Part shown: in pieces, positions 34,178 through 43,170 of the stretch
How the letters are laid out: each line of letters opens with the position of its first letter
How positions within the stretch are numbered: the stretch's first letter is position 1
Assembly (NCBI GenBank): GCA_965225735.1
Contig: CBDDBN010000029.1
Coordinates: forward strand, 124,001 to 188,000
Origin: Denitrobaculum sp965225735
GTDB taxonomy: Bacteria > Pseudomonadota > Alphaproteobacteria > Kiloniellales > Kiloniellaceae
DNA: 64,000 bases
Direction of reading: 5' to 3'
The notes under the pieces: model-generated
What the model was told of the DNA's origin: nothing
Databases searched by the model: none
The model's input: only the letters and a program-made list of their open reading frames with translations
Program-made: the position numbers and the translations under genes

Positions 34178-34700
34178 ATTGCTAGACTTTCCCCCAAATC
34201 CTTGGCGCCAAAATCGGAACCTGGTCCTTTAAGCTTCTAGCGACAGCGAAACCGTCTTGGTCTCCTGCCTCGCGTTCATCGCAAAGATTCTCTTCTCACG
34301 CGATCGCTTCGAAGCACAAGTTTTCATTGGTACAGCCGGGACCGCCGGGTGGCAATGCCAACATCGCGAATTCCGATTACCGGAAAGTACGAGCGCCGAC
34401 CGCCCGTCGAAAGTCCGCTCGCTGCGGTAATCGTATTGGTGGTCGAGCATTCTCGGATTGGCTGAATGCACTGCAGCATACTTAGGACTGGCGCCGGGCC
34501 GCGAAAGTATGTTCAAATTGGTGAACAAGTGCACACGAACAAGATGCACTGACGATAAATTTGAGTGCAGGGAATGCTAATCATTCAAGGACTTACTATC
34601 GCTCAACCGGCGAGGCGATGCGCGTGATAGCGCACCGGCAACGCGCGGGTTTTGGGCGGAGTCCATCCAATCACATGGTGAAAAAAGGGAGAAAGAAGCC
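34178..34700. other. Intergenic region upstream of the TAXI binding protein
   Basis: 523 bases between the divergent apt and TAXI genes. It must hold both promoters. A short inverted repeat (AGTGCA...TGCACT) occurs around 34525-34550. No ORF with an acceptable ribosome-binding site was seen. Confidence 0.4.
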
Positions 34701-35687
34701 ATGAAGAAATTTGCCTTGAAGGCAGCCGTCGCGAGCGTCGCATTGGGCGCTCTGATCGGTGTCGGCATGACGGGCTCCTCTGCTTCGGCTGAGGAAAAGT
34801 TCGTCACAATCGGCACAGGCGGGCAGACCGGTGTCTACTACGTGGTGGGCGGTTCCATCTGTCGCCTGGTCAACCGCGGCACCAAGAATCACAACATTAA
34901 GTGTACCCACACCACCGGCGGTTCCGTGGCCAACATCAATGGTATCCGGGCTGGTGACCTGGATATGGGTGTCGCTCAATCCGACTGGCAGTATCACGCC
35001 TACAACGGCACGAACGAAAAGAACTTCCCCGACGGCGCTTTCAAAGAGCTGCGGGCTGTGTTCTCCGTGCACCCTGAGCCGTTCACCGTCGTGGCACGCG
35101 CCGATTCTGGCATCAAAACCTTCGCGGATTTGAAGGGCAAGCGCGTCAACATCGGCAACCCGGGCTCCGGTCAGCGCGGCACGATGGAAGTCGTGATGGA
35201 ACGTCTCGGCTGGACCATGGACGACTTCAAGCTTGCTTCCGAGCTGAAATCCGCAGAACAGTCCCAGGCGCTTTGCGACAACAAGATCGACGCCATGGTC
35301 TTCACCGTCGGCCACCCGAGCGGTTCGATCAAGGAAGCCACCACCTCCTGCGAATCGATCCTGGTACCGGTCGAAGGTCCCGAGATCCAGTCGCTGGCTG
35401 ACGAGTTCGATTACTACGCCACCACGACGGTCCCTGGCGGCATGTACACGGGCACGGACAGCGATACACCGACCTTCGGTGTCGGCGCGACTTTCGTGAC
35501 CTCCAGCAATACGGACGAAGAGACCGTCTACCAGATGGTCAAGGCCGTATTCGACAACTTCGATCGCTTCAAGAAACTGCATCCGGCTTTCGCTAATCTG
35601 GAGCCAGCGAAGATGATCAAGAACAACCTCTCCGCACCTCTGCATGACGGCGCGGTCCGGTACTACAAAGAACAGGGCTGGATGTAA
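34701..35687 (+). CDS. TAXI-family TRAP transporter substrate-binding protein
   Basis: 328 residues. The signal peptide MKKFALKAAVASVALGALIG ends near SSASAEEK. The mature protein has the TAXI signatures FVTIGTGGQTGVYYVVGGSI, GDLDMGVAQSDWQYHA, LKGKRVNIGNPGSGQRGT and the Cys pair around SICRLV/IKCTHTTGG. It binds a solute in the periplasm and hands it to the fused permease encoded next; TAXI proteins often bind glutamate-like or other carboxylates, but the ligand is not predictable. AGGGAGAAAG precedes the ATG. A strong terminator-like hairpin separates it from the permease gene, so it is probably made in excess. Confidence 0.92.
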   Translation: MKKFALKAAVASVALGALIGVGMTGSSASAEEKFVTIGTGGQTGVYYVVGGSICRLVNRGTKNHNIKCTHTTGGSVANINGIRAGDLDMGVAQSDWQYHAYNGTNEKNFPDGAFKELRAVFSVHPEPFTVVARADSGIKTFADLKGKRVNIGNPGSGQRGTMEVVMERLGWTMDDFKLASELKSAEQSQALCDNKIDAMVFTVGHPSGSIKEATTSCESILVPVEGPEIQSLADEFDYYATTTVPGGMYTGTDSDTPTFGVGATFVTSSNTDEETVYQMVKAVFDNFDRFKKLHPAFANLEPAKMIKNNLSAPLHDGAVRYYKEQGWM

Positions 35688-35697
35688 GTTCGGCCTG

Positions 35698-35733
35698 AGC
35701 GGGCGGGGTTTGCCCCGCCCGCTTTTCTTTTTT
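35698..35733 (+). terminator. Strong hairpin between binding-protein and permease genes
   Basis: AGCGGGCGGGG (35698-35708) pairs perfectly with CCCCGCCCGCT (35713-35723) around TTTG, followed by TTTTCTTTTTT. This is a full rho-independent terminator. Because the permease gene lies downstream on the same strand, partial read-through would give less permease than binding protein. Confidence 0.92.
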
Positions 35734-35827
35734 CCGCCTACTTTTCCGTCCTCTCTTGGACGAGGCGGCGCAAATACCAGAATAAAAATTTACGTTTAAG
35801 AGTTTTGCGAGAACAGCGGGGGCGTTC

Positions 35828-38425
35828 ATGAGCGACGACAAAACCACCGGCAAACCAATGTCGGATGAGCAACTGCAGGATCTGGTTGCCTCGACCGATA
35901 CGGGCGCAAGAAATCCCATCGGCCCGGCCGCCAAGGTCATCTTGGGCGCCGCCTTATTTTGGTCGCTGTTCCAGCTTTGGATCGCTTCGCCCATCCCCTT
36001 TGCGCTCGGGTTTGGCGTCTTCAACGACACGGAAGCCCGCTCGATACATCTCGCGCTGTCAGTCTTTCTTGCCTTTCTGGCCTATCCGGCCCTGAAACGT
36101 TCGCCACGTGACTACATCCCCCTGCAGGACTGGATTTTGGCCGTCGTCGCGGCCCTGGCGGCAGCGTATAATTTTCTGTTTTACGCCGAGATCTCAACGC
36201 GTCCCAACAATCCCAACACCACCGATATTATCGTTGCCTGTATCGGCGTCGTGACCCTTTTGGAAGCGACCCGGCGGGCGTTGGGCCCACCCTTGATGAT
36301 CGTCGCGATTGTCTTCCTGCTCTACACCTTCGGTGGCCCCAACATGCCGGGTATTCTGGCCTGGAAAGGCGCCAGCTTCGGTGCGGTGACCTACCATCAA
36401 TGGCTCTCGTCAGAAGGCGTCTTCGGTATCGCCCTCGGGGTCTCGACGGGCTTTGTCTTCCTCTTCGTGTTGTTTGGCGCGCTCCTAGATAAGGCCGGCG
36501 CCGGCAACTACTTCATCAAAGTCGCCTTTTCACTGCTCGGCCACTACCGAGGCGGCCCCGCAAAGGCGGCGGTCGTCGCATCCGCGATGACCGGGCTGAT
36601 TTCCGGCTCGTCCATCGCCAATGTGGTCACCACCGGCACCTTTACGATCCCAATGATGAAACGCGTGGGCTTTTCCTCCGAGAAAGCCGGCGCGGTCGAG
36701 GTGGCCTCTTCGGTCAATGGACAGATCATGCCGCCGGTCATGGGTGCCGCGGCATTCCTCATGGTGGAGTACGTCGGCATATCCTACTTCGACGTCGTCA
36801 CCCACGCCTTCATACCGGCGCTGATCTCTTACATCGCACTGGTCTACATCGTGCACCTGGAAGCCATGAAGGCTGACATGAAAGGCCTGCCGCGCCGCGG
36901 CGAGCCCACCCCGCTTATGAAATTCCTGGTGATGACGGTCTTCGGCATCGCCCTGGTCTGCGGTCTCTCGATTGCGGTTTACTACGGATTGGGCTGGATC
37001 AAACCTTTGGCCGGCGATGCCGCCGGCTTCGTCATCGCCGCGATGCTGGCGATCGTTTACGTCGGGCTGATCCGCTTCTGCGCCAAGTATCCCGAGCTCG
37101 AGCTTGATGATCCTAATTCACCGGTCGTCGAGCTTCCCGAGGTGGGGCCGACGGTCAAGTCCGGGCTGCATTTTATCCTGCCTGTGATTGTGCTGATCTG
37201 GTGCCTCATGGTCGAGCGTCTGTCCCCGGGGCTTTCCGCTTTCTGGGCAACGGCCTTCATGATTTTCATCCTGATCACGCAACGTCCGCTCTTTGCTCTG
37301 TTCCGCAGCGATAGCGACTTGGGACGGCACATGCGTCAGGGCTGGTCGGAGCTGATCGACGGCCTGATCGCCGGTGCAAGAAACATGATTGGTATCGGTA
37401 TTGCGACCGCCACCGCCGGCATCATCGTCGGTGCCGTTTCGCAGACCGGTGTCGGCCTGGTGCTGGCAGAGCTGGTCGAGATTCTTTCGCTCGGCAACAT
37501 CATGCTAATGCTCTTGCTGACAGCCATTCTCAGCCTGATCCTGGGGATGGGTTTGCCGACAACGGCCAACTACATTGTCGTTTCTTCTCTCTTGGCACCG
37601 GTGATCGTTCAGCTGGGGCAGGATGCCGGCCTGATTGTGCCTTTGATCGCCGTGCATCTTTTCGTGTTCTACTTCGGCATCATGGCTGACGTGACGCCGC
37701 CTGTGGGGCTCGCTTCTTTCGCGGCTGCCGCGGTTTCAGGCGGCGATCCGATCAAAACCGGATTTCAGGCCTTTTTCTACAGCCTGCGGACAGCAGCGCT
37801 GCCCTTCCTCTTTATCTTCAATACGGACCTCCTGTTGATCGATGTCGGCTGGATCGGCGGCATCGTCGTCTTCATAGTGGCCACGGCCGCCATGCTGATC
37901 TTTGCGGCGGCAACGCAGGGCTTTTTCCTCGCCCGTAACCGGGCCTATGAAACGGTCTTGCTTCTGCTGATTGCCTTCACCCTCTTCCGGCCGGGCTTCT
38001 GGATGGACATGATTTCGCCGCCCTTTGTCGAAACCGCGCCGAACCAGATCGTTCAGGTGGCCGATGGCATGGCTGCCGGAGATCAGCTGCGCCTCAGAAT
38101 CGACGGTGAAGATGCGGTGGGCGAACCTCGCAGCTTTGTCGCTATCCTGCCGTTGGGCGAGGGCGATACAGGCGAGGATCGCCTTTTCAATGCCGGTCTG
38201 GAACTGCTGATCGACGGTGAGGATGTCGAAGTCGACAATGCAGCCTATGACAGCGATGCTCAAAACGCTGGTCTCGACTTCGGCCAAAAGGTCACGGTTG
38301 TCTTCGCACCGGCGGATCAGCTTCCCAAGCAGCTGATGTATATTCCGGCGCTCGTGGTTCTGGCCTTAATCATCGTGATGCAGCGCAGCCGCCGGAAAAA
38401 AGAGCTTTCCATGGCAACGGCGTAA
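35828..38425 (+). CDS. TRAP transporter fused permease with C-terminal DUF3394 domain
   Basis: 865 residues. The small (DctQ-like) and large (DctM-like) subunits are fused, giving many membrane segments. Large-subunit motifs include SGSSIANVVTTGTFTIPMMK, GQIMPPVMGAAAFLMVEYVG, ILGMGLPTTANYIVVSSLLA and GIMADVTPPVGLASFAAAAV. From about residue 720 to 840 a DUF3394 extension carries acidic, soluble sequence (DQLRLRIDGEDAVGE, LLIDGEDVEVDN), then a final membrane segment (LVVLALIIVMQ). It imports the solute of the TAXI protein using an ion gradient. It follows a terminator-like hairpin and precedes a universal stress gene by 14 bases. Confidence 0.93.
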   Translation: MSDDKTTGKPMSDEQLQDLVASTDTGARNPIGPAAKVILGAALFWSLFQLWIASPIPFALGFGVFNDTEARSIHLALSVFLAFLAYPALKRSPRDYIPLQDWILAVVAALAAAYNFLFYAEISTRPNNPNTTDIIVACIGVVTLLEATRRALGPPLMIVAIVFLLYTFGGPNMPGILAWKGASFGAVTYHQWLSSEGVFGIALGVSTGFVFLFVLFGALLDKAGAGNYFIKVAFSLLGHYRGGPAKAAVVASAMTGLISGSSIANVVTTGTFTIPMMKRVGFSSEKAGAVEVASSVNGQIMPPVMGAAAFLMVEYVGISYFDVVTHAFIPALISYIALVYIVHLEAMKADMKGLPRRGEPTPLMKFLVMTVFGIALVCGLSIAVYYGLGWIKPLAGDAAGFVIAAMLAIVYVGLIRFCAKYPELELDDPNSPVVELPEVGPTVKSGLHFILPVIVLIWCLMVERLSPGLSAFWATAFMIFILITQRPLFALFRSDSDLGRHMRQGWSELIDGLIAGARNMIGIGIATATAGIIVGAVSQTGVGLVLAELVEILSLGNIMLMLLLTAILSLILGMGLPTTANYIVVSSLLAPVIVQLGQDAGLIVPLIAVHLFVFYFGIMADVTPPVGLASFAAAAVSGGDPIKTGFQAFFYSLRTAALPFLFIFNTDLLLIDVGWIGGIVVFIVATAAMLIFAAATQGFFLARNRAYETVLLLLIAFTLFRPGFWMDMISPPFVETAPNQIVQVADGMAAGDQLRLRIDGEDAVGEPRSFVAILPLGEGDTGEDRLFNAGLELLIDGEDVEVDNAAYDSDAQNAGLDFGQKVTVVFAPADQLPKQLMYIPALVVLALIIVMQRSRRKKELSMATA

Positions 38426-38439
38426 CAGGAGCAACAAAC

Positions 38440-38871
38440 ATGTTCAAAAACATCCTGCTGGCCGTCGATCTGAACGATCCCGAGAGCCAGGAAAAGGCCG
38501 TGGCAACGGCCCTCGAGCAAGCGCAGGCGAGCGGCTCGACACTCCATGTCATGACCGTCGTGCCGGATTTCGGGATGAGCATGGTCGGCTCGTTCTTTCC
38601 TGAAAACTACGAGAATGAGGCGTTGGAAGCGGCGAACAAGCAGCTTCACGCCTACGTTTCGGACAAAGTCCCCGAAGGCACAGCTGTCCGGCACGTGGTC
38701 GCGCACGGGCGGATCTATGAAGAGATTCTTCGCTATGCAGAAGAATCCGATGCGGACCTTATCGTCATGGCGTCCCATCGGCCGGAGTTGAAGGATTACC
38801 TGCTCGGTCCCAATGCGGCGAGGGTCGTGCGGCACGCGAAGATGTCCGTGATGGTGGTTCGCGGCGATTAA
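38440..38871 (+). CDS. Universal stress protein linked to TRAP transporter
   Basis: 143 residues of the UspA fold. It starts MFKNILLAVDLNDPESQEKA and ends with DLIVMASHRPELKDYLLGPN, followed by AARVVRHAKMSVMVV. The ATP-binding loop normally reading G-x2-G-x9-G(S/T) is here SHRPELKDYLLGPNA, so nucleotide binding is possible but the loop is unusual. AGGAG eight bases before the ATG. It is 14 bases after the permease gene. TRAP-linked stress proteins (TeaD type) regulate transport activity, so a similar role is likely here. Confidence 0.88.
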   Translation: MFKNILLAVDLNDPESQEKAVATALEQAQASGSTLHVMTVVPDFGMSMVGSFFPENYENEALEAANKQLHAYVSDKVPEGTAVRHVVAHGRIYEEILRYAEESDADLIVMASHRPELKDYLLGPNAARVVRHAKMSVMVVRGD

Positions 38872-39083
38872 CGCCCATCATCCTTGGCCTGGAAGGGGGT
38901 TCGCCGCCCGTTAGACGGGCCACAAACGGCATGAATAGGGCAAAATAGTTCGTATTGTAGTGTTAATCCTGCCTTAACCGACCGCTCGCTATACTCGGAT
39001 CGATTTTTCGCTGATAGCTGCCGTAAATCCAGAAGTTGCGGCGAAAGCACCCAGCGAAGTGATGATTACAGGTAGTGGGCCCT

Positions 39084-40199
39084 ATGACACGCAGCCTATC
39101 GCAAGCCGACGTCGCCAGGTTAATGGCGGATCCCTCCCCGAAAGTCCGTGCCGAGACGACCGGGAAAATCGCCTCTCAGTTCGCAGATCAGGAACTGGGC
39201 GAGGCCGAACGCAAGATTGCCGAAGACATCTTCCGCGCCCTAGTTAAGGACGTGGAGCTCTCGGTTCGCGAGACGCTTGCGGCACACCTGAAATCGAGCC
39301 GAGATCTGCCGCACGATGTCGCCCTGGCCATGGCCAAGGACGTCGACTCCGTGGCGCTTCCCGTGCTGAAGTTTTCCGACGTGCTCACCGACAGCGATCT
39401 GATCGAGATCGTCTCGGGCGACGACACCGCCAAGCAGGTTGCCGTAGCCCAGCGCTCCAGCGTTTCCTCCTCCGTCGCTGATGCCCTAATCGACACCGGC
39501 AACGAAAAAGCCGTTGCCCGCCTCGTTTCCAACGAGGGCGCCGATCTCAACGAAACCGCGCTCGGTCGCGTCATGACCAACTACAAGAACAGCGACGCGG
39601 TATCGGACTCCATGGCCCGCCGCCCGACCCTGCCCGCGGCAATTGCCGAACAGCTTGTTTCCGCGCTCAGCACGCAGCTGCAGGACTACATGGTCAAGAA
39701 GCACGACCTTCCGTCCGACAAGGCGCACAACCTCATTTTGCAGGCCCGCGAACGGGCTACTGTAACGCTGTTGAAAGACGGTTCCAGCGACGCCGAGCTG
39801 ATCCAGCTCGTACGTCAGCTCAACCGCAGCCAGCGCCTCTCACCTTCCTTGATCATGCGCGCGCTCTGCACCGGCGATATGAAGTTCTTCGAATATGCTG
39901 TCGCCGAACTTGCGCAGGTTCCGGTCAAAAACGCCCGCAAGCTCATTCATGATGACGGCACACTGGGTCTGGAGTCGGTCTACAAGAAAGCCCAGCTCCC
40001 GATCGTCCTCCTGCCTGCAGTCCGGGCCTGTGTCGAGTTGATGAACGAGACCGATTACGACGGCGGCAGCAACGATAGAAACCGCTTCACGAACCGCATC
40101 CTGGAGCGTGTCCTGACACAGTTCGAGGACCCGTCGAGCAAGATGACCGAAGACGATCTGGAATATCTGATGTCCAAACTGGACCAGTACGCGGCGTAA
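39084..40199 (+). CDS. DUF2336 domain protein
   Basis: 371 residues from the ATG at 39084; a GTG three codons upstream (39075) lies closer to a weak AGG and cannot be ruled out. The protein is all-helical with repeat-like stretches, such as VARLMADPSPKVRAETTGKI, VRETLAAHLKSSRDLPHDVA and VALPVLKFSDVLTDSDLIEI. This is the HEAT-like DUF2336 family, abundant in alphaproteobacteria and of unknown function; it has no signal peptide or membrane segment. The gene stands alone and ends at a strong terminator. Confidence 0.82.
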   Translation: MTRSLSQADVARLMADPSPKVRAETTGKIASQFADQELGEAERKIAEDIFRALVKDVELSVRETLAAHLKSSRDLPHDVALAMAKDVDSVALPVLKFSDVLTDSDLIEIVSGDDTAKQVAVAQRSSVSSSVADALIDTGNEKAVARLVSNEGADLNETALGRVMTNYKNSDAVSDSMARRPTLPAAIAEQLVSALSTQLQDYMVKKHDLPSDKAHNLILQARERATVTLLKDGSSDAELIQLVRQLNRSQRLSPSLIMRALCTGDMKFFEYAVAELAQVPVKNARKLIHDDGTLGLESVYKKAQLPIVLLPAVRACVELMNETDYDGGSNDRNRFTNRILERVLTQFEDPSSKMTEDDLEYLMSKLDQYAA

Positions 40200-40235
40200 A
40201 CTTCCTCCTCTCGGTAAAAACCTGGCGAAGAAGCG

Positions 40236-40275
40236 AAACGGCGCAGTCCAACAAGACTGCGCCGTTTTTCTTTTC
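40236..40275. terminator. Strong terminator between convergent DUF2336 and dctP-like genes
   Basis: AACGGCGCAGTC (40237-40248) pairs perfectly with GACTGCGCCGTT (40255-40266) around CAACAA and is followed by TTTCTTTT. A run of A lies near the other side (GAAACGG), so it may also act on the minus strand. Confidence 0.92.
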
Positions 40276-40304
40276 CAGAAGAACGCTAACGTTCTCCATC
40301 AATC

Positions 40305-41360
40305 TCACTGGACGTAGCCAAGGTCCTTCCAGAGACGATAGCTCTCACGGAAATCCGTGTAAGACTCCCAAACCTTTTGGAAATCCGGATTGCGCTCCGA
40401 GATCTCCGTCGCGACCTCCTGCCAGGCATTGCGAAGGGCTTCCAGGATCTCAGGCGACCAACGATGCAATGTCACGCCTCGCGCCTCAAACGTCTGTAGT
40501 GCCGCAGCCTGCATGGCCTCGCCCTCAAGCATCCCTTGTCGGAAATTGTCGCCACAGGCGGTCTCCAGCTGCGCTTTCTGCTGCGCCGTCAAAGCCTCCC
40601 ACTTTTCCCTGTTCAAGAGCAGTTCGAACAAAGTCGATTGCTGATGCCATCCCGGGAAGTAGTAGTGTTTGGCAACCTTGTAGAATTCCAGATTGGCGTC
40701 GATGGCAGGCATCGAAAACTCCGTCGCATCGATCCGACCACTCTCCAAGGCTTCAACAACTTCCGCCGCGGGAATGGCTTCGACCACGCCCCCCATTCTT
40801 TCGATGACCCGTGCTCCAAGGCCGAAAAACCGGACCTTCAGACCTTTGAAATCCTCTGCGCTTTTGATCTCTTCGCGGAACCATCCGGAAGCTTCCGGCG
40901 CGATCACGCCGCAAATCATTGGCTTGATGCCGTGCGGTGCGTAGAGCTCGTCCATCAGCTCGCGGCCACCGCCGTAATAAATCCACGCGCCGTATTCGGC
41001 GGCGTCAGGACCGAAGGGCACCGCGGAGAAGAAGGCAAAGGCCTCGTTCCTGCCGACCCAGTAATTCGACGTCGACCAGGCGGCATCAAGGCGGCCATCA
41101 GAAACAGCGTCAAAAACTTCAGGTGGAGCGATGACCGTGTTTGGCTCAGTAAACTGTAGACGGATGTCTCCGCCCGAGATCCTGGTGACGGTCTCAGACA
41201 ACCTCACGCCGAGGGTCCCAAGTTGGGGAGTCTTGCTGCCATAGACACTCGCCATCGTCCAATCGACGTTGGGTTCTTCGTCCTGTGCCTGTGCGGGAGG
41301 CAGCAGTCCCCCCAATAGAAAACCGGACAGCATCGAGGCCAAGAGTGATCGGAAGCGCAT
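40305..41360 (-). CDS. TRAP transporter substrate-binding protein, DctP type
   Basis: 351 residues from the ATG at 41360, supported by GAGAG about seven bases upstream. A signal peptide (FRSLLASMLSGFLLGGLLPP) ends at AQAQDEEP. Family signatures are YGSKTPQLGTLGVRLSETV, LKVRFFGLGARVIERMGGVV, the Arg-containing specificity loop, and FYKVAKHYYFPGWHQQSTLF. The DctP (not TAXI) fold and the sequence AIDANLEFYKVAKHYY point to a monocarboxylate or keto acid group, but the ligand is not fixed. No DctQ/DctM genes adjoin, so the permease is encoded elsewhere or this is an orphan binding protein. Confidence 0.87.
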   Translation of the reverse strand: MRFRSLLASMLSGFLLGGLLPPAQAQDEEPNVDWTMASVYGSKTPQLGTLGVRLSETVTRISGGDIRLQFTEPNTVIAPPEVFDAVSDGRLDAAWSTSNYWVGRNEAFAFFSAVPFGPDAAEYGAWIYYGGGRELMDELYAPHGIKPMICGVIAPEASGWFREEIKSAEDFKGLKVRFFGLGARVIERMGGVVEAIPAAEVVEALESGRIDATEFSMPAIDANLEFYKVAKHYYFPGWHQQSTLFELLLNREKWEALTAQQKAQLETACGDNFRQGMLEGEAMQAAALQTFEARGVTLHRWSPEILEALRNAWQEVATEISERNPDFQKVWESYTDFRESYRLWKDLGYVQ

Positions 41361-41706
41361 GCTGAGTCTCTCCCTCTTCCGGCTGTTGCCGTCTCCGATC
41401 AAGCGACGGGCACTTCTCAAGCCGTTTGCCAGCACCGATTCTAGATTCTTACCGGCAGGCAGCGGTTTTGACCGCGAAACGCTATCTTACCAGGATGTCG
41501 CAAGACAAGCCCAAAAGGGTCACAGCCTTGCCACGGCTTTTGAGAAGAGCAGCTCAAAAACTTGATTAAATGAGATGGGAAAGCAGCCTTCTGTGGCTTG
41601 GGTTCCTCGCATATGGGCGCCCAGCTCAAAGCTTTACAAATTCGTCATCTTGCCTTCACTGGGGCGTTGCCAAACAAAAAGCGACAAGCTATAACCGCCG
41701 CGGCTC
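41361..41706. other. Intergenic region between dctP-like gene and tRNA-Pro
   Basis: About 345 bases holding the minus-strand promoter of the binding protein and the tRNA promoter. No structure or gene was recognised. Confidence 0.4.
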
Positions 41707-41783
41707 CGGGGAGTAGCTCAGCCTGGTAGAGCACTACGTTCGGGACGTAGGGGCCGGAGGTTCGAATCCTCTCTCCCCGACCA
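41707..41783 (+). tRNA. tRNA-Pro (anticodon CGG)
   Basis: 77 bases with encoded CCA. The acceptor stem CGGGGAG pairs with CTCCCCG. The D arm is GCTC/GAGC, the anticodon stem CTACG/CGTAG encloses the loop TTCGGGA with anticodon CGG, and the T arm is GGAGG/CCTCT with loop TTCGAAT. It reads proline codon CCG. No integrase gene or repeated 3' end was found nearby, so it shows no sign of being an attachment site here. Confidence 0.97.
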
Positions 41784-42107
41784 TCGAAAAATCCAGGCAC
41801 TTTGCAATAAAATTCAAGCAGTTACCTGCTCTCAAGCGTGAATCTTGGGAGATGACGCCTGTCTTTCCTCGGCTGGCTTTTTCTTCATACGCCCTCTTCT
41901 CTACAGAACCCGGCTTTACGCCACGGGATGTCAGCATTGCCGACGTTCTAGCCTTGCCGCCTCTGCGCGTTGAAGCTCCATCACAGCAGATTGCTTCGGT
42001 TCCGACCGCCTTCGAGTGTCATCAGAGGCACAGCAATTCCTTGAATTTGTGAAATATTTTCCCGGCTTCTCCATTTGAGCCAAGGCAAAATTGTCACGAC
42101 ATTGTCA
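41784..42107. other. Intergenic region after tRNA-Pro
   Basis: About 320 bases without a supported gene. One open frame from 41852 lacks a ribosome-binding site and family resemblance. The region runs into the arsR-type promoter at 42108. Confidence 0.4.
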
Positions 42108-42137
42108 TTGACATAAAGATATCTTTATATCTACATT
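42108..42137 (+). promoter_or_regulatory. Promoter and palindromic operator of the methionine operon
   Basis: A perfect -35 TTGACA (42108-42113) precedes TACATT (42132-42137) by 18 bases. A perfect 16-bp palindrome ATAAAGAT-ATCTTTAT (42113-42128) fills the spacer. This is the AT-rich dyad form bound by ArsR-family dimers. The downstream gene encodes an ArsR-type protein, so autorepression is the simplest reading. Confidence 0.7.
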
Positions 42138-42174
42138 ATGACAATCTAAACACTTAAGCCCGAAGATCGCCGCT

Positions 42175-43119
42175 ATGGAAACTCTGCTCTCAGCCCTGAA
42201 AGCCGCCGGAGAAGTCACCCGCCTTCGCCTCCTTGCGCTTTGTGCGCACAGCGATTTGACCGTTTCGGACCTCACGTCGATTCTGGGCCAGAGTCAGCCG
42301 CGCGTCTCGCGGCACCTAAAGCTGCTCTGCGATGCCGGCCTACTCGACCGCTCGCGCGAAGGCAGCTGGGTCTATTTCCGCCTGACAACGCATGGAACCG
42401 GGGCGGAGATTGCCCGCACCCTGGTCGATGCCATCCCCTCCGACGATCCGACCCTTGCCCGCGACCTGGAGCGCCTCGAACGCATTCGCCGAACGCGCAG
42501 CGAACGCGCGTCCGACTACTTTCGGCGCAACGCGGAGCAGTGGGACCGGATTCGCTCGCTTTATGTCGACGAGCAGGAAGTGGAGCAAAAGCTTCTGGAA
42601 CTGCTTCCTGAGGAACGGATCGGCGATCTCCTGGATATCGGCACCGGAACCGGCCGCGTCATCGAGCTGCTCGGTCCGCGCGTTGCCAAAGCGGTCGGTG
42701 TCGACATGTCACGGGAAATGCTGATGGTCGCTCGCGCCAACCTGGAGCGCGCTTCACTGCGCAACTGGACGGTCAAGCAAGGCGACATGTACCAGCTGCC
42801 GGTCCAAAGCGGCAGTTTCGATGCCGTGACCCTGCATCAAGTGCTGCACTACGCCGAAACGCCGCACGATGTACTGGTGGAAGCCGCGAGAGCCCTGCGT
42901 CCAGGTGGCAAACTGATCCTGGTGGATTTCCGGGCGCACGAGTTGGATTACCTGCGCGATGAGCACTCCCACCGCTGGCTCGGCTTCCGGGACGACGACA
43001 TCAAAAGCTGGTGCGCCGATGCCGGCCTGACCGCAAGCCATTACGTGGAGCTGCCGGGCGACCCCTTGACCGTTGGCATCTGGACGGCGGAGCGCCCCAG
43101 AGCCGACCAAGTGCACTGA
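42175..43119 (+). CDS. ArsR-type regulator fused to a SAM-dependent methyltransferase
   Basis: 314 residues. The N-terminal winged helix (1-90) has GEVTRLRLLALCAHSDLTVS and SQPRVSRHLKLLCDAGLLDR; no metal-binding cysteine motif of SmtB type is present. A linker leads to a class I methyltransferase domain (about 145-305) with GDLLDIGTGTGRVIELLG, VGVDMSREMLMVARAN and GSFDAVTLHQVLHYAE. It sits 51 bases upstream of metF, followed by metH, with a palindromic operator in its own promoter. Its methyltransferase domain could bind SAM or SAH and report methylation state to the DNA-binding domain. SahR, an ArsR-family regulator of methionine genes in other proteobacteria, is a known parallel. Sensing is inferred. 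Confidence 0.87.
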   Translation: METLLSALKAAGEVTRLRLLALCAHSDLTVSDLTSILGQSQPRVSRHLKLLCDAGLLDRSREGSWVYFRLTTHGTGAEIARTLVDAIPSDDPTLARDLERLERIRRTRSERASDYFRRNAEQWDRIRSLYVDEQEVEQKLLELLPEERIGDLLDIGTGTGRVIELLGPRVAKAVGVDMSREMLMVARANLERASLRNWTVKQGDMYQLPVQSGSFDAVTLHQVLHYAETPHDVLVEAARALRPGGKLILVDFRAHELDYLRDEHSHRWLGFRDDDIKSWCADAGLTASHYVELPGDPLTVGIWTAERPRADQVH

Positions 43120-43170
43120 CAGAAAACTAAGAAACCCTCCTTAGAGCGTCATACGAAGGACCAAGAAGTC

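Noticed and set aside
34229..34549. Minus-strand open frame upstream of the TAXI gene
   Set aside because: No ribosome-binding site and a composition unlike a protein (Arg/His/Cys-rich, no pattern).
34574..34627. 17-codon ORF just upstream of the TAXI gene
   Set aside because: The GGGA lies directly against the ATG with no spacer, and the peptide has no protein-like pattern.
38906..38920. GCCCGT-TAG-ACGGGC hairpin after the TRAP-linked stress gene as a terminator
   Set aside because: The stem is short and no T-run follows, so termination is not supported.
41707..41783. tRNA-Pro as an integration site
   Set aside because: No integrase and no repeated tRNA 3' end were found in the window. 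Flanking genes look like ordinary chromosome.
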